Positions 12,331 to 22,304 of a stretch of 64,000 bases of DNA are shown piece by piece. Origin of the DNA: Isoetes taiwanensis (lineage: Eukaryota; Streptophyta; Lycopodiopsida; Isoetales; Isoetaceae); assembly GCA_021234155.1 (NCBI GenBank), contig JAJEKV010000005.1, positions 23,387,584 to 23,451,583 on the forward strand. The letters are read 5' to 3'. A model generated the notes under the pieces. The model saw only the letters and a list, made by a program, of their open reading frames with translations, ran no database searches and had not been told where the DNA came from. The stretch's first letter is position 1; each line of letters starts with the position of its first letter. Both the position numbers and the translations under genes were made by a program.

Positions 12331-13080
12331 CCGACCGTTAGCAGCGGCGATCCGGCTCAACCCTAATTACCGCAGTGATGGCGTCAAAGGCGGAAATTGA
12401 CAAACTCCTTCTTTGCGGGTTTGATCTATGAGGTCAAACATTACGAATGGGTGAGCCCCATCATCATTGCCCTTAAACACAATGGTAAGATCCCGGCGTG
12501 CGTGTGGACTATCGGAAACTCAATCGGGCCACGCGGGCGTGATCATTTTCCACTTCCTTCCACGACCCGGTTGGAAGAGGTGGTTGGACATGAGATGTAC
12601 TCCTTTATGGATGGTTTTTACGGCTACAATCGGACCTCAATCAAAGAATCTGATCAACTCAAGCCTACCTTCACCACCCGTGGGGTCACTTTTTTTTTAC
12701 AAGGTGGTTCCTTTTGGACTATCAAACTCTCCATCAGCGTTTCAAGCGCATCATGCTCTCGGTTTTTCATGATTTCATGAAGGAAAATCCCTTCTTGCAA
12801 ATTTTTCAAGATGACTTCTCGCCTCTGATTTCCATGGCTGACCATTTTGGATAAATTGGAACTTCGTCTTCCGAAATGTGATGAGTCGGCATTAGTCTCA
12901 ATCACGAAAATGCACCTTTTTTGCGTCACCTCCGGTGTTACGTTGAAAACCCATGTTGTCGACCAAAGCGGTATCACCACGAGATCACGCCAAAATCGGT
13001 TATTGTGCTCAAGGCTCAAGCACCCGGCCAATATCAAGGAGACCGCGCTCTTTCACGGGTAAGGTCAATTATTACTCCAC
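12331..13080 (+). pseudogene. Family B copy I reverse transcriptase
   Basis: The order of RT motifs is clear although frames change: the block around WVSPIIIALKHNGKI (about 12450-12490), VVGHEMYSFMDG (about 12577-12615), ESDQLKPTFTT, and the catalytic FQDDF at 12804-12818, the family's version of YxDD. The C-terminal block near 12960-13080 matches SFLGKVNYYSTFIPGLAAIADPI in B2. Almost every CAG/CTG of the uninterrupted B2 RT is altered here while the flanking bases agree, so the number of true frameshifts is uncertain. Confidence 0.8.
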
Positions 13081-13720
13081 CTTCATACGGACTAGCGACC
13101 ATTGCGGATCCCATTCATAAACTCACGGGTGATGAATCTACACGGGCTTGGAATTCCCGGTGGGATCTTTGCTTTCAACGGTGAAGCTTTTGCTTACTCG
13201 GGCCGGTTCTTGTTCCTCCTCAATGGGACAAGCCCTTTCCGTTCATGTCGATGTCTCGGCGTTTGCTATTGGGCTGTTCTTTCTCAAAGAATATGATCGC
13301 GCTGCCCGACAAACCAAATCGCTTCGCCCGGTAGAAAACTCAATTACTGGCGGCGCCAACTATTACGCCCCGGGCGTGAAGCTTTGGGTCTCATTTTTAC
13401 GTGTCCAACGCTTCCGTCATTACCTTTTGGGCGATCAAATCAAGTTCTTTGTGGACCACCAAGCACTCCTCTATTTGATCAACAAGTCCACGCCCACGGG
13501 CGCATTGCTTTCGTTGGGTCCTTCTTCTCAAAATTTGCTCCTTTTGAAATCGTTCATAAAGGCGGCAAATCTCATGTCGATTCGGATTATCTTTCCGCAT
13601 CCCACCACGGATGATCCCTCAACCGAGTCTCGGGCGCCTTTCGATGCTTTCAGCTCTTTTTAGTCACGGCAACACCACATTGGTTCCATGATTTTCAGCG
13701 GTACCTCCTCCACGGGTGCT
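13081..13720 (+). pseudogene. Family B copy I RNase H
   Basis: RNase H removes the RNA strand of the hybrid. The first catalytic aspartate lies in HVDVSAFAIGLFF at about 13242-13280. The second conserved block, FFVDHQALLYLINKSTP, spans about 13442-13495. A downstream block (about 13540-13620) matches IVHKAGQISCRSDYLS of B2, which carries the last aspartate. The 171-codon open frame 13148-13663 covers most of the domain, so this is one of the better-preserved parts of copy I. Confidence 0.75.
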
Positions 13721-15040
13721 CTTCCACCCGAGAAGGCGAGGCGCTCTCTCACCTTAGCGACAATCCGTCGCCATCAATTTCTCAGGAGGTCGTGACTACA
13801 CCATGGTGGCGGGACATCTCTACAAAAGGGTAAGGACACCATCCTTCCGTTGCCGTGTTCTACCTCATGAAGTTCGGATATTGTTAGAAGCTCATCAAGG
13901 GCTCGGGTGGTGGTCATTTTCATGGTGACACCCGACCGCGCAAAAATCCTTCTCGGGGGTATTATTGGCCCGCTCTTCAAAGATGCTCCGCGCCCGCCCG
14001 CCCTTAAGTGTGGCGCTTGCCGGTGGGGGGGCCCGTGACGTGGCGGCTCTTCCCTTGCGCCAGCGGCCGCCACGCCACGCTTCCCTTCACAAATGGGGAA
14101 TGGACTTTGTGGGACCTATAGATCCTCTGGCGGCACACGTGTGCGTTACGTCGGTCCTCACCGACTTCACGCCACCAAATGGGCGGGAAGCTTGTGCACT
14201 TCCGGAACAACAACTTGCCGCCAAACCGGCTAGGGTCCTCTATCAACAAATTATCCAAATTGGTGGCTGCCCCGGGCGGAGCTGGTGGTGGCCGTGGTGT
14301 TCATTTCATCAATCATACTATCAAGGGCGGTGGATTATCTCGATACATCATCACAAGAGCACACCTTACTATCCTCAAGGTAATGGTTTGGCGAGAGCAC
14401 CAACAAAACTCTGGTCACCATTCTCAAGAAAATTTGTGGCGCTTCCCGCCAGTTGGCGGACAAAACTTCCCTCTTGTTCTTTGGGCCTACAATACTTGTT
14501 TCAAAATTGCTACTGGGTCACTCCTTTTAAATTGGTTTATGGTCGGGGAAGCTCTCATGCCGTTTGAATACATCCTTCCAACACTCCGTTTTCAAGCTCT
14601 CTTGCTCATAATCCACTGCTTTGCACTCAAAGAAAGGGTCTATCAATTAGAAACAGTTGGATGAACTTGACGGGATGCTTATATTAGGTGTTCTTCATGG
14701 ACAACGGTTGCAAAAATCTTTACATGACAAGCGTCACGAAGACAAAACATTCAAAGAAGGCGATTTGGTTCTTCTTTATGATTCCGTGTACAAAAATTTT
14801 CGGGTAAACTCAAGTTTAGTTGGCTTGGCCCTTATCAAATTGTTCAAGTGGTTAGACCAAAGCATTTTCCAAGCCCATTTGAGTTAGATGGCACTCCATT
14901 ACCTACATTGGTTAATGGTTTTAGTCTCAAAGCATTTCATCACCGCGAGAAAGTGAACATCAACACCACGAGGCAGTTCAAGAAGCAAACACCACGAGAA
15001 AGTGACTAGAAAGGCGGTATATTATATTATAGTGGAGATT
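13721..15040 (+). pseudogene. Family B copy I integrase
   Basis: The zinc-binding N-domain is partly visible (about 13850-14040; the first two histidines align with B2 PHEVPDIVREAH). The catalytic core starts at KWGMDFVGPIDP (about 14093-14125), with the first acidic residue of the DDE triad. The block TPYYPQGNGL near 14361-14390 precedes the expected glutamate, which is obscured by a changed frame. The C-terminal part with GDLVLLYD (14760-14785) and a short tail to about 15000 matches B2 26170-26470. No chromodomain is seen, unlike the D elements. Confidence 0.75.
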
Positions 15041-18000
15041 TTTTTTTTTACAAAATGTGGGCGCTGACCCGGCTATTTCGCTATGGGCACGCCTATATAC
15101 AAAAAGCGAGACTCGAGCCCTATCTACTAAGTCCTAAGAGGAAAAACCCTCTACTCGGGTTGGGCGGAGGTGATCTTGGAGAGATGGTAGGGTTACGCTC
15201 CGGATCCCGGCAAAGGTCTTGAGAACCACCTCCATCCCGTTGGTCTTGGGTGGGATGTTCAAGCATCCCGGCACACCAGCCGTCCATTCGAATGCCGCGG
15301 TTGTGGCGGCGCGCCGAAGATCGGACAATTCATCTTGCATGTAACCCCCTCGGCGGTTAGTGGGCATAGTGCGATCTTCGTTCAAGCCCGGCGACCATCT
15401 TGGCGCCATCGGATGCCTTCGTTACTCCGGTTAGTCTTATATAGCCAATGGAGGAACTCCTTGTCGGCGTGGACCAATCACACAAATCGCCAGCGTGTTT
15501 TGCAATGCAAAATCAAGTTTCTAAACCGAGAATCTTTTCTCCCGCCCATATCTAGCCATGGTACCTTCGACACATTCCTTTTCATGATATCCCACCCGAG
15601 TTGCCCGCCATTTAATGCCATTCCTTCTTTTTTCCGCCCGTCGAACATTAATATGTGTCCTTTGCCCACCGTCACCTCGATCCTTCTTTCCGTCTCATCC
15701 TCCTTCATTGCTTCTCCCCTTACGTTTTGGGACTTAGCCAAATTTTTGCCTCTCAATACCCTTCTTGGCATCTTTCGACACTGCACCATCAACGACTCTA
15801 GTTTAGCACTCTTCATACCTCTTAGCCTCGGTTTATTAAGCCCTAAAACAAACCTTTTCATTCCTCTGCGCCTTTGTCCTCCGTGCTTTCGACTTTCGTC
15901 TTCCGCCTTTGGAATCACTCTTAGTTTACGCACATCGTTACCATGGCTGCCCCAAGATTTTCTACACTTCAAACTCTTTGCTCCCAAGGATCCGGCCCTT
16001 TTTGCATCTTTATATCCTTCTTGGCGCCCACTTTCCGTGAAGCCCTTGTTGGCCCAAATAAAGAAGTCGCTTTGAGCGACACCAGCTTTCTGAATTCTCT
16101 CAAATGGAACTTCCGGCTCCAAATCCTGACCCGTTAGGCGGTTCATCGCCAATATCGTTAACGCCCCCATAAAGGCTACACCACTTTGTGGTCGATGGCA
16201 CCACCATTTAAATTGACTCAACATTTGATTTCTGGGTGTTTCATATTCCCTTGCACACCCCTTGTGTATCATGAAGGTGCGCCATCACGGGGATCTCGAT
16301 GTCCGCGAGTTTGGTGCACACTTATCATGCCAATGTCCATCGTCGACCAATATCGACAAGCCTCCGACACCTTTGTTAAATTTACGTGGCGCAAGTTCCT
16401 TGGGTATTCTATCAAGAACACCCATATCAATAAACCTTTCTATAACTTTGGTCATCAACGCTACACACTCCAAACACCACATAGATTGGCCCCAAATGAT
16501 GTTCTCGTCTTCTCCAAGAAATGGACATTAGGGGTACCACTTCCATTTCTGAAGTTTTAAATGGGAGGCCACTTTCAAGCCCTCATCCGTCATTACTTCC
16601 CTCCCACACCACCGAATTCTCATACTTCCACTCGGCGGCTCCTTCCAATAACTCACCAAAGCGGCACTTCCACGCCCGTCTTCCCACGGTCATGTCCACG
16701 ATCCGCACACCCATGTCCCTTTGTCTCCTCCTCAGCTACACCATCCGGTTCCCACCATTTTTCCCAAACATCACAAACCGGGCAACGGCCGGCTCCACCA
16801 CCACAACACCCTCGTCGGTTGTTGTATCGATGTCGGCGGGGATGCTCAAGGCTGCTTTGCTCTCAAGTTACAAGAATCCCAAGATGCTCTTATGGCCCGG
16901 GGGTTCAGCGGGCACTAGAGGCCTCGATGCGGTACACCAGGACCTTCAAAACAACTGCCCAAGTTGCAACTTTGGAGGCCAAACTTCAAGACAAGCATGA
17001 AGCTCTCTTACGGGCTCATGCGGATCTCAAAAGTGCACAAGCTCAAAGTCAGCCAACTTCGCGGATCAGCGGGCTCGGCTCAATCGAAATTCCAGAATTT
17101 ATTGGAGCACAACAAGTCAAAAGCTCTCCTAGTACCAGGGCCTTGATATTGCTAAGCTCAATGCCTTGTACTCCGGCGTGTGAAAATTTCAGCACTCAAG
17201 TTCAAAACCTTTCAGCGCAGGGCGCTCAAGTTGCCTCCTTGGCGGCTCGGCTTTCTACACACCTCTCGGCTCACCTCTCTTCAAGATCAAACTTACGAGA
17301 GGTGCGAAGCAGAAGATCTTGGATGGCCGCGAGGAGATTGCGTGCTTCGTCTCAATACTCAAAATCCTCCTCCCGTCAACACTTCTCCGAAACGGGTCAT
17401 GACCCGATCCGCTTCTTTGCTTTCGAAAGGGACAACGGATCCGTGATCTTGAACAACAGCTGCGGCAAGCTATTGATCTGGCGATGAGGCTCAAAGCAAA
17501 ACTTGGCGCCCATACCGCCATTCTTAACGGAATGCCTGTTGACTTCCGGTTCCTTCCTGCTATCACGATTATGTGGTTGCTTTCGCCGCCACCTCTTCCT
17601 TTCAGTGGCATGCGGCCGGATGGACTGTGGATATTCCCACGGCGGTCGCAGATTTTCTTGATTTGGCGAACTCTCCATTGAAGACAAAGGGTTGTCTTTG
17701 TGCCCTTGTGGTCTTTGATCTCATACTTTGTGCGATCGGACTTTATCACCTTGAGTGGTTCAGCCCATGGCTTACATATTTCATGATTTCTATCACAGGT
17801 GATACACGGGAACACTTTGGAAATGGGCCACGCCGGCTTTTTGGGGTGACCCCAGCGTGCAATGGGTGCTTCGGGATAACAATCCATATCTTGCGGATCA
17901 CCTTTCGGACCCAAACTCTTCATCGAGGGAGTACATGCGAGCTTGCCAATCATTTATCTCTCGGCGGCCCGGAGCTGTAAACAAATCGGGGAAGTATCTA

Positions 18001-18889
18001 GGACATCAGGGATCTTCCCTATGCACAAATTTATATGCGACACCTCGCGGTTACAATCGGTTACAAGCTCGTTTGGATAGCAAGGCGGTCCCCGGGGATG
18101 GGATAGCCCTCTGTCAACTCTCGACTCTGCTTCTCTTTGGGATCGTTGGTGTCGGGGCTCTTGATCCGGATCTTGTCGATCAATTCGGGGAGACAGCTCG
18201 GCAACCCACTTTGACGGGCATGGTTCCTTCTCCCTATATTTCCACTGGCGTACCTCCACGCCCCGGGTTCGACTTCGATTGGCGCCTTCCTTTTTGGACC
18301 AAGGTCATGGATGGTCATGCGGGATGGACACCACCTCCAGATCTCGGCGGATCTCCGGTGGGATCCACGTTTTTTGTTCGCCGCTCACATTGGGAAGAAG
18401 GTGCCACTCTGGACACCACCACAATTGGATCTACATTGCTAATGGCGTGGTTGGCAGCGGCCGGGCGGATGCGCTTCATGGTCTTGACACCTTCTTGTAG
18501 AATGCCACCACCTCACGATCCTTGAGTTCATCTTCAAGCGGTTTTGTCTTGCCCTCAAATGCATTTTGCTAAGCTCCTTAAATCGGCGTCCATTTTCACT
18601 TTGCAATCCGAATGCCGGTGTCGGTGCCTTTGGCCTCGGACACATCTCCTCATGGAATGTCGATTACATTTCTTGGGCGCCCACAGCGCCCTTGAAGACA
18701 TAAAATGCGCTCTGCGCTTTCTTATTGAAGCGGATCACGCCCTTGGCCAAAACACTCCTCCTGCTCTTCAAACCGCGCCCGGGATCTCATTAGCCAGGTA
18801 CCATAATGGTGCCGATCCTCACTCCGTGAGGATCACTTTCGAGCCAGATGGCTTCCCCCCTCGAAACACTTCCTCCTTTTCTTCACTCG
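15041..18889 (+). pseudogene. Family B copy I extra 3' coding region, function unknown
   Basis: About 3.8 kb follow pol in the same sense. B2 carries the same region (22305-26050, minus). The most protein-like part is about 16380-17990: FLGYSIKNTHINKPFYN, then long heptad-type helices (VATLEAKLQDKHEALLRAHA near 16955-17015, FSTQVQNLSAQGAQVASL near 17185-17240), then a non-coiled domain with CALVVFDLI, EHFGNGPR and a conserved FW..KVMDGH block near 18290-18320. I found no membrane-anchor pattern that would make it a clear envelope-like protein. The longest frames (16561-17487 and 15335-16075) are interrupted relative to B2 and copy III. I do not recognise the protein. Confidence 0.55.
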
Positions 18890-18890
18890 A

Positions 18891-20240
18891 GCTTGAGTTG
18901 ATCAGATTCTTTGATTGAGATCTGATTGTAGCGGAAAAACCATCCATAAAGGAGTACATCTCATGTCCGACCACCTCTTCGAACACAGTGCGTGAAGGGA
19001 AGTGGAAAATGATCCGCTCTCGTGGCACGATTGAGTTTCGATAGTCCACCACCGGCCAGCGGATCTTACCATTGTGTTTAAGGGCAATGACGATGGGGCT
19101 CACCCATTCCGAGAATGTTTGACCTCATAGATCAAACTGCGGCAAAGGAGTTTGTCAATTTTTGCCTTGGCGATCCGCGGTAATTAGGGTTGGCCCGATG
19201 CTTTGTCGTTGCTACTTTGCGGTGGAGTGCATCGGTTTGGTAGGAATGGTGAGTTCCCCAAGCTTTTGTTGATTCCACGAAGATCTTTGTAACTCCGAGC
19301 TGAAAATGTGTTTGAATTTTTGAGCAGCTTGGCGGCCTTGTTGCGATAAGGGCCCGGGAAGATTAGCGGCAATGCGGACAGGTTGATTGTTTGCCGGCGT
19401 CCATAATTTCGACTTACGGAGTCTGAATATGGGGTATGACTTCTTATCCATCAATGTGTGCGGGGAGGTTGGAGCATATACCGGATGCATGGCACTGCGT
19501 GGTGAAAAAAAAAAATGGTTGCTCGGTTTCATCGGTGAGGAGGTTGCTTCATGGCCAAGCGTGTACATCAATGAACTTGCGGGGAGGTGCGACATCTGAA
19601 AAGTGATCAACACATTGGATGCGATTTCAAGGAGCCAGGTAAAGAGGGTCAAGCAAAGCAGCCCGCGGCCTGGTCCTGATCAAGAGTCATTTCGCCCCAA
19701 GGATCGGCATATTACGGGTAGGATGACTGATAGGCGGACTCACGGTGGAGCTGACTTTTGATAAATATTCGAGCTTCTTCAGAATGCGTATGCGAGAGAG
19801 GGTTCCGCATTGTCAGCGGAAATGATCACCTGTTTGCAAGTCCATGGTGGCATTGAGATGACCATCGGTGATGACTAAGCGGTCAGTGGCCCGTTATGTG
19901 GATACTCTTTGCTTTATCCGGAGAAAAGGTCTGCCGACCAGCATTTCATAGTCACACGGATCTTCGCCGACTTTCCAAACTCCAAATTCCATGGGGAAGC
20001 GGAGATCACCAATGTTGATGTGAAGAATAGGTGTGGCGCCTTGAGGTCACGTGATATGGCCATTAGCCAATTTGATGTCATATGGGGCCCGAAAGAGTTG
20101 TGTGATGCCCATTTGTTTTGCGGAGTTTATCCGTGATGAGATTGGCCTTCTACCTCCATCTATTTGAACATGGTTGACTTTCTTGATTACCCACCGTGGC
20201 ATGGACCCGTGGGTGTAGAGGTAATGCCCCAACTAAAGCA
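18891..20240 (-). pseudogene. Family B copy II protease, spacer and partial RT
   Basis: RT remnants at 18891-19140 read EVVGHEMYSFMDGFSATI and SPIVIALKHNGKIRWPVVDY in two frames, the same blocks as copy I 12450-12640. The protease site (VNHVQIDGG) lies near 20160-20185 on the minus strand and the downstream KLANGHIT near 20050-20080. The catalytic FQDDF and everything after it are missing because the copy ends at the tail-to-tail junction with copy I. The part between (19140-19880) matches the B2 spacer. Confidence 0.7.
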
Positions 20241-22225
20241 GGTTGGGAGTGGTAAGCTGGTCCTTGAGGCGGGGCGAGTTTCAAAATGGTTGCCAAGCTT
20301 AAAGGAATTTTGATCTTGGCTAGCTCCTCTTGGAGTTCTAGAGGCACATGGGAAAAAGGATGGCTTGGTTCCAGGTGCGGGAGTGCGTGGCGAGGAAGCG
20401 GCAACTTCTTTGAGTAAGTCAACCTCGGCGGCAATATTGGGATCGTCGAGGCGTGGAGGTTGAGATGTGGAAGGGGTATCTTGTCTTTGTTGAGCTCTGG
20501 TGGTGGCATGAGCGTTTGCCAATGTCCGGCCTTGTTGCTTGCAAAAAAAAAATGCTTTTAGCGAACTTTGGGCATGACATGTGGCATGAGCTTCTCAAAG
20601 TCGGTGCAAAGTGTACCTTTTTGAACCTTTGAGGAATGGTGTCCACGACAAAGGCGGGTTCATGCGTGCCATTCGAATAATGGTCAAAGGGGCGTGATGC
20701 CTTTCCGGCGTGAAACTAAACCAACCCAATTTGGCGGCTTTGGCCGGGAGGATTAAGTGCTGAAAAATTTCCTCTTGTGCTTGTTGATCCGGTGAGGTTG
20801 ATTCTTTGGAGCTGGTTGATAAGCGTGATTCTTTGTGCCTCTTGGTGGCTTCTTAAGAAGCTGGTCTCGGGCCTTGTTTGCCATTAGCAATCGAGTTGGT
20901 AAAAGCGTGGGGGGACCGATGTAATCGATTGGTGCGGGAAGTTACCTTGTGGAAGTTGAGGACCATGCCCGTGGTGGTATGACCCCATTCTTGGCGGTGA
21001 TAACCAGCTTTAGAAGGATCAAAGGAGGGGCGTTGGTTGGATCCGTGGTTGCTCACATTCTTTGATAGGTTCGCGTGGGTTGCACCTGAAGTGGTGACAT
21101 TGGCGATAGTCGCGATTGTTCTTATCCGGTGTGGTTTTGCACTTGATAAACCATTTTGTTCATCAGCGGTGTGGGATGAGTCTCCGAGTGCACTCTTCCG
21201 TGGCATGATTTGGACATGTTGCATCGCTTGCAATGGGTGACCATTGGTGGAGTTACACTCATTTGCCAAATGGCCTTGGTATTTGCAAATATGGCACCCA
21301 TTTGGCCGTGGATTAAGCGTGTTGAGTGAGCAATTTGTTTGTGGAACCATGGCCACCATGGACTTGGAATGAGCGGGAGCTCTTGAAGAAATCCCCCCTC
21401 TCGGGAGAAACATTGGTAGTGATTGACAAGGTCGATAGCTTTCCAAAGTCTTGGGGCCTTGTATTCGTCATGAGTCGAATATGGAGGAAGTCCTTGGAGA
21501 AACCAGACCAAAATCTGGCTCTGTGTGGGGTACTCCTTGAGCTTACTTAGCAGAATGTGAAGTCGATCCGCAAAATCCCGGGCAGACTCCGTGGGCTCTT
21601 GTTGAAGTTCATTGAGTTGCTTGAGATGAAGTTGATCATCATCCGTGGTGCCATAATGAGACAGAAAAGCAGTTCTCATTTTTTTTTTTTTTTTTTAGGG
21701 TAAGAGTATATATTATTATTACTATATAAAAATTTACATAGGAAATCCCCAAAAGGGATTGATGGAAAGAATTATCACAAAGCGGGTAACTCGTAAGTGT
21801 CAAGGATTGTACTAAGAACTACCACTCTAATCTTCCCTAACCCTGGGTTACTATAGGAAAAACCATCTTCATCCAGGCTTAGATACTATATGGAGTTAGC
21901 CGCCTGTTCCAAGCACAAGAACTTAGGAGAAAACCCCGCTGAAGACGAAGATCCTCCATCCGGCATCACGATGAATCTTTGGGTAGATCATAAACCCTTC
22001 AACACTAATTAAATCCAAATCCAGTTACATTTGAAAAATGAATAGAATCCCCTTATACTGCCAATTCTATCCAAGTTCTTGTTATAATTGCGGCCAAACT
22101 TCCTGTGGTGGGCCAAGGCCATGAGAGCCTTGGCCTTGGCAGTTCTCATTTCGGACCAGTCTTGTTTCCAATGGCTTTTGTTGGACATGAGCCATTGATG
22201 AGGAAGAAACCACCTTGGGTGGTGG
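20241..22225 (-). pseudogene. Family B copy II gag, interrupted by a poly(A) retroposon
   Basis: Two long frames cover it. Residues reading LSHYGTTDDDQLHLKQLNEL and SARDFADRLHILLSKLKEYP (21510-21670) are the capsid core, better preserved here than in copy I. The CCHC knuckle CKYQGHLANEC is at 21255-21296. The linker to protease (ELNKDKIPLPHLNL) lies near 20450-20510. A 455-bp retroposon at 21684-22138 separates the capsid core from the segment at 22152-22225 (NGSCPTK-like region). Confidence 0.75.
21684..22138 (-). mobile_element. 5'-truncated poly(A) retroposon (LINE 3' end or processed transcript)
   Basis: The insertion begins on the plus strand with a long T run, which is a poly(A) tail on the minus strand, preceded by an AT-rich 3' end. 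It is flanked by a perfect 13-bp target duplication, GCAGTTCTCATTT at 21671-21683 and 22139-22151; B2 carries the site once (GCGGTTCTCATTT, about 31311). Such flanks and tail are products of target-primed reverse transcription. The 5' end contains an open stretch ending CNWIWI and a stop, perhaps the C-terminus of the source ORF. I cannot name the source. Confidence 0.8.
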
Positions 22226-22304
22226 CCCGAGGATCCTTGAGCTTGACCTGAGTGCATGCAGTATGGATGAATAGTCTGGCTACGGGGAGAGCCAATCACT
22301 AACA
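22226..22304 (-). repeat. Truncated 3' LTR of B2
   Basis: On the minus strand it starts TGTTAGTGATTGG at 22304, right after a purine-rich GCGGTGGAG, as expected for the start of a 3' LTR. It runs through the shared LTR block ending AAGGATCCTCGGG and then jumps directly into gag sequence of copy II (CCACCACCCAAGGTGG). Only about 79 of 565 bp remain. Confidence 0.7.

Larger units (their letters stand above)
4526..18889 (+). mobile_element. Family B copy I, Ty3/gypsy LTR retrotransposon without its 3' LTR
   Basis: The order is 5' LTR (4526-5094), gag (split by an insertion), protease, reverse transcriptase, RNase H, integrase, then an extra 3' coding region to 18889. The RT style (MYSFMDG...YN, VPFG/SNSPSTFQ, FQDDF) and the tRNA-Asp-like primer site seen in B2 suggest the non-chromodomain plant branch (Athila/Tat type). 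That placement is from memory of family motifs, not from a search. The 3' end stops about 25 bp before the expected polypurine tract, where copy II begins in opposite orientation. Confidence 0.8.
18891..22225 (-). mobile_element. Family B copy II, gag to partial RT on the minus strand
   Basis: Read from right to left, this is gag (22225 to about 20240), protease (about 20240-19880), spacer, and the N-terminal part of RT. It breaks off at 18891 within the sequence CTTGAGTTGATCAG, which B2 has at about 28530. Its 5' end has no LTR of its own: gag is joined at about 22225 to 79 bp of LTR belonging to B2's 3' end. The simplest reading is a former tandem B2-copy II array sharing one LTR, with a deletion across the LTR and 5' gag. 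Confidence 0.7.

Noticed and set aside
10171-15040. Extreme age of family B as the explanation of its many indels
   Set aside because: Age would scatter changes and favour C to T; here the flanking bases are nearly identical and changes pile up at CAG/CTG.
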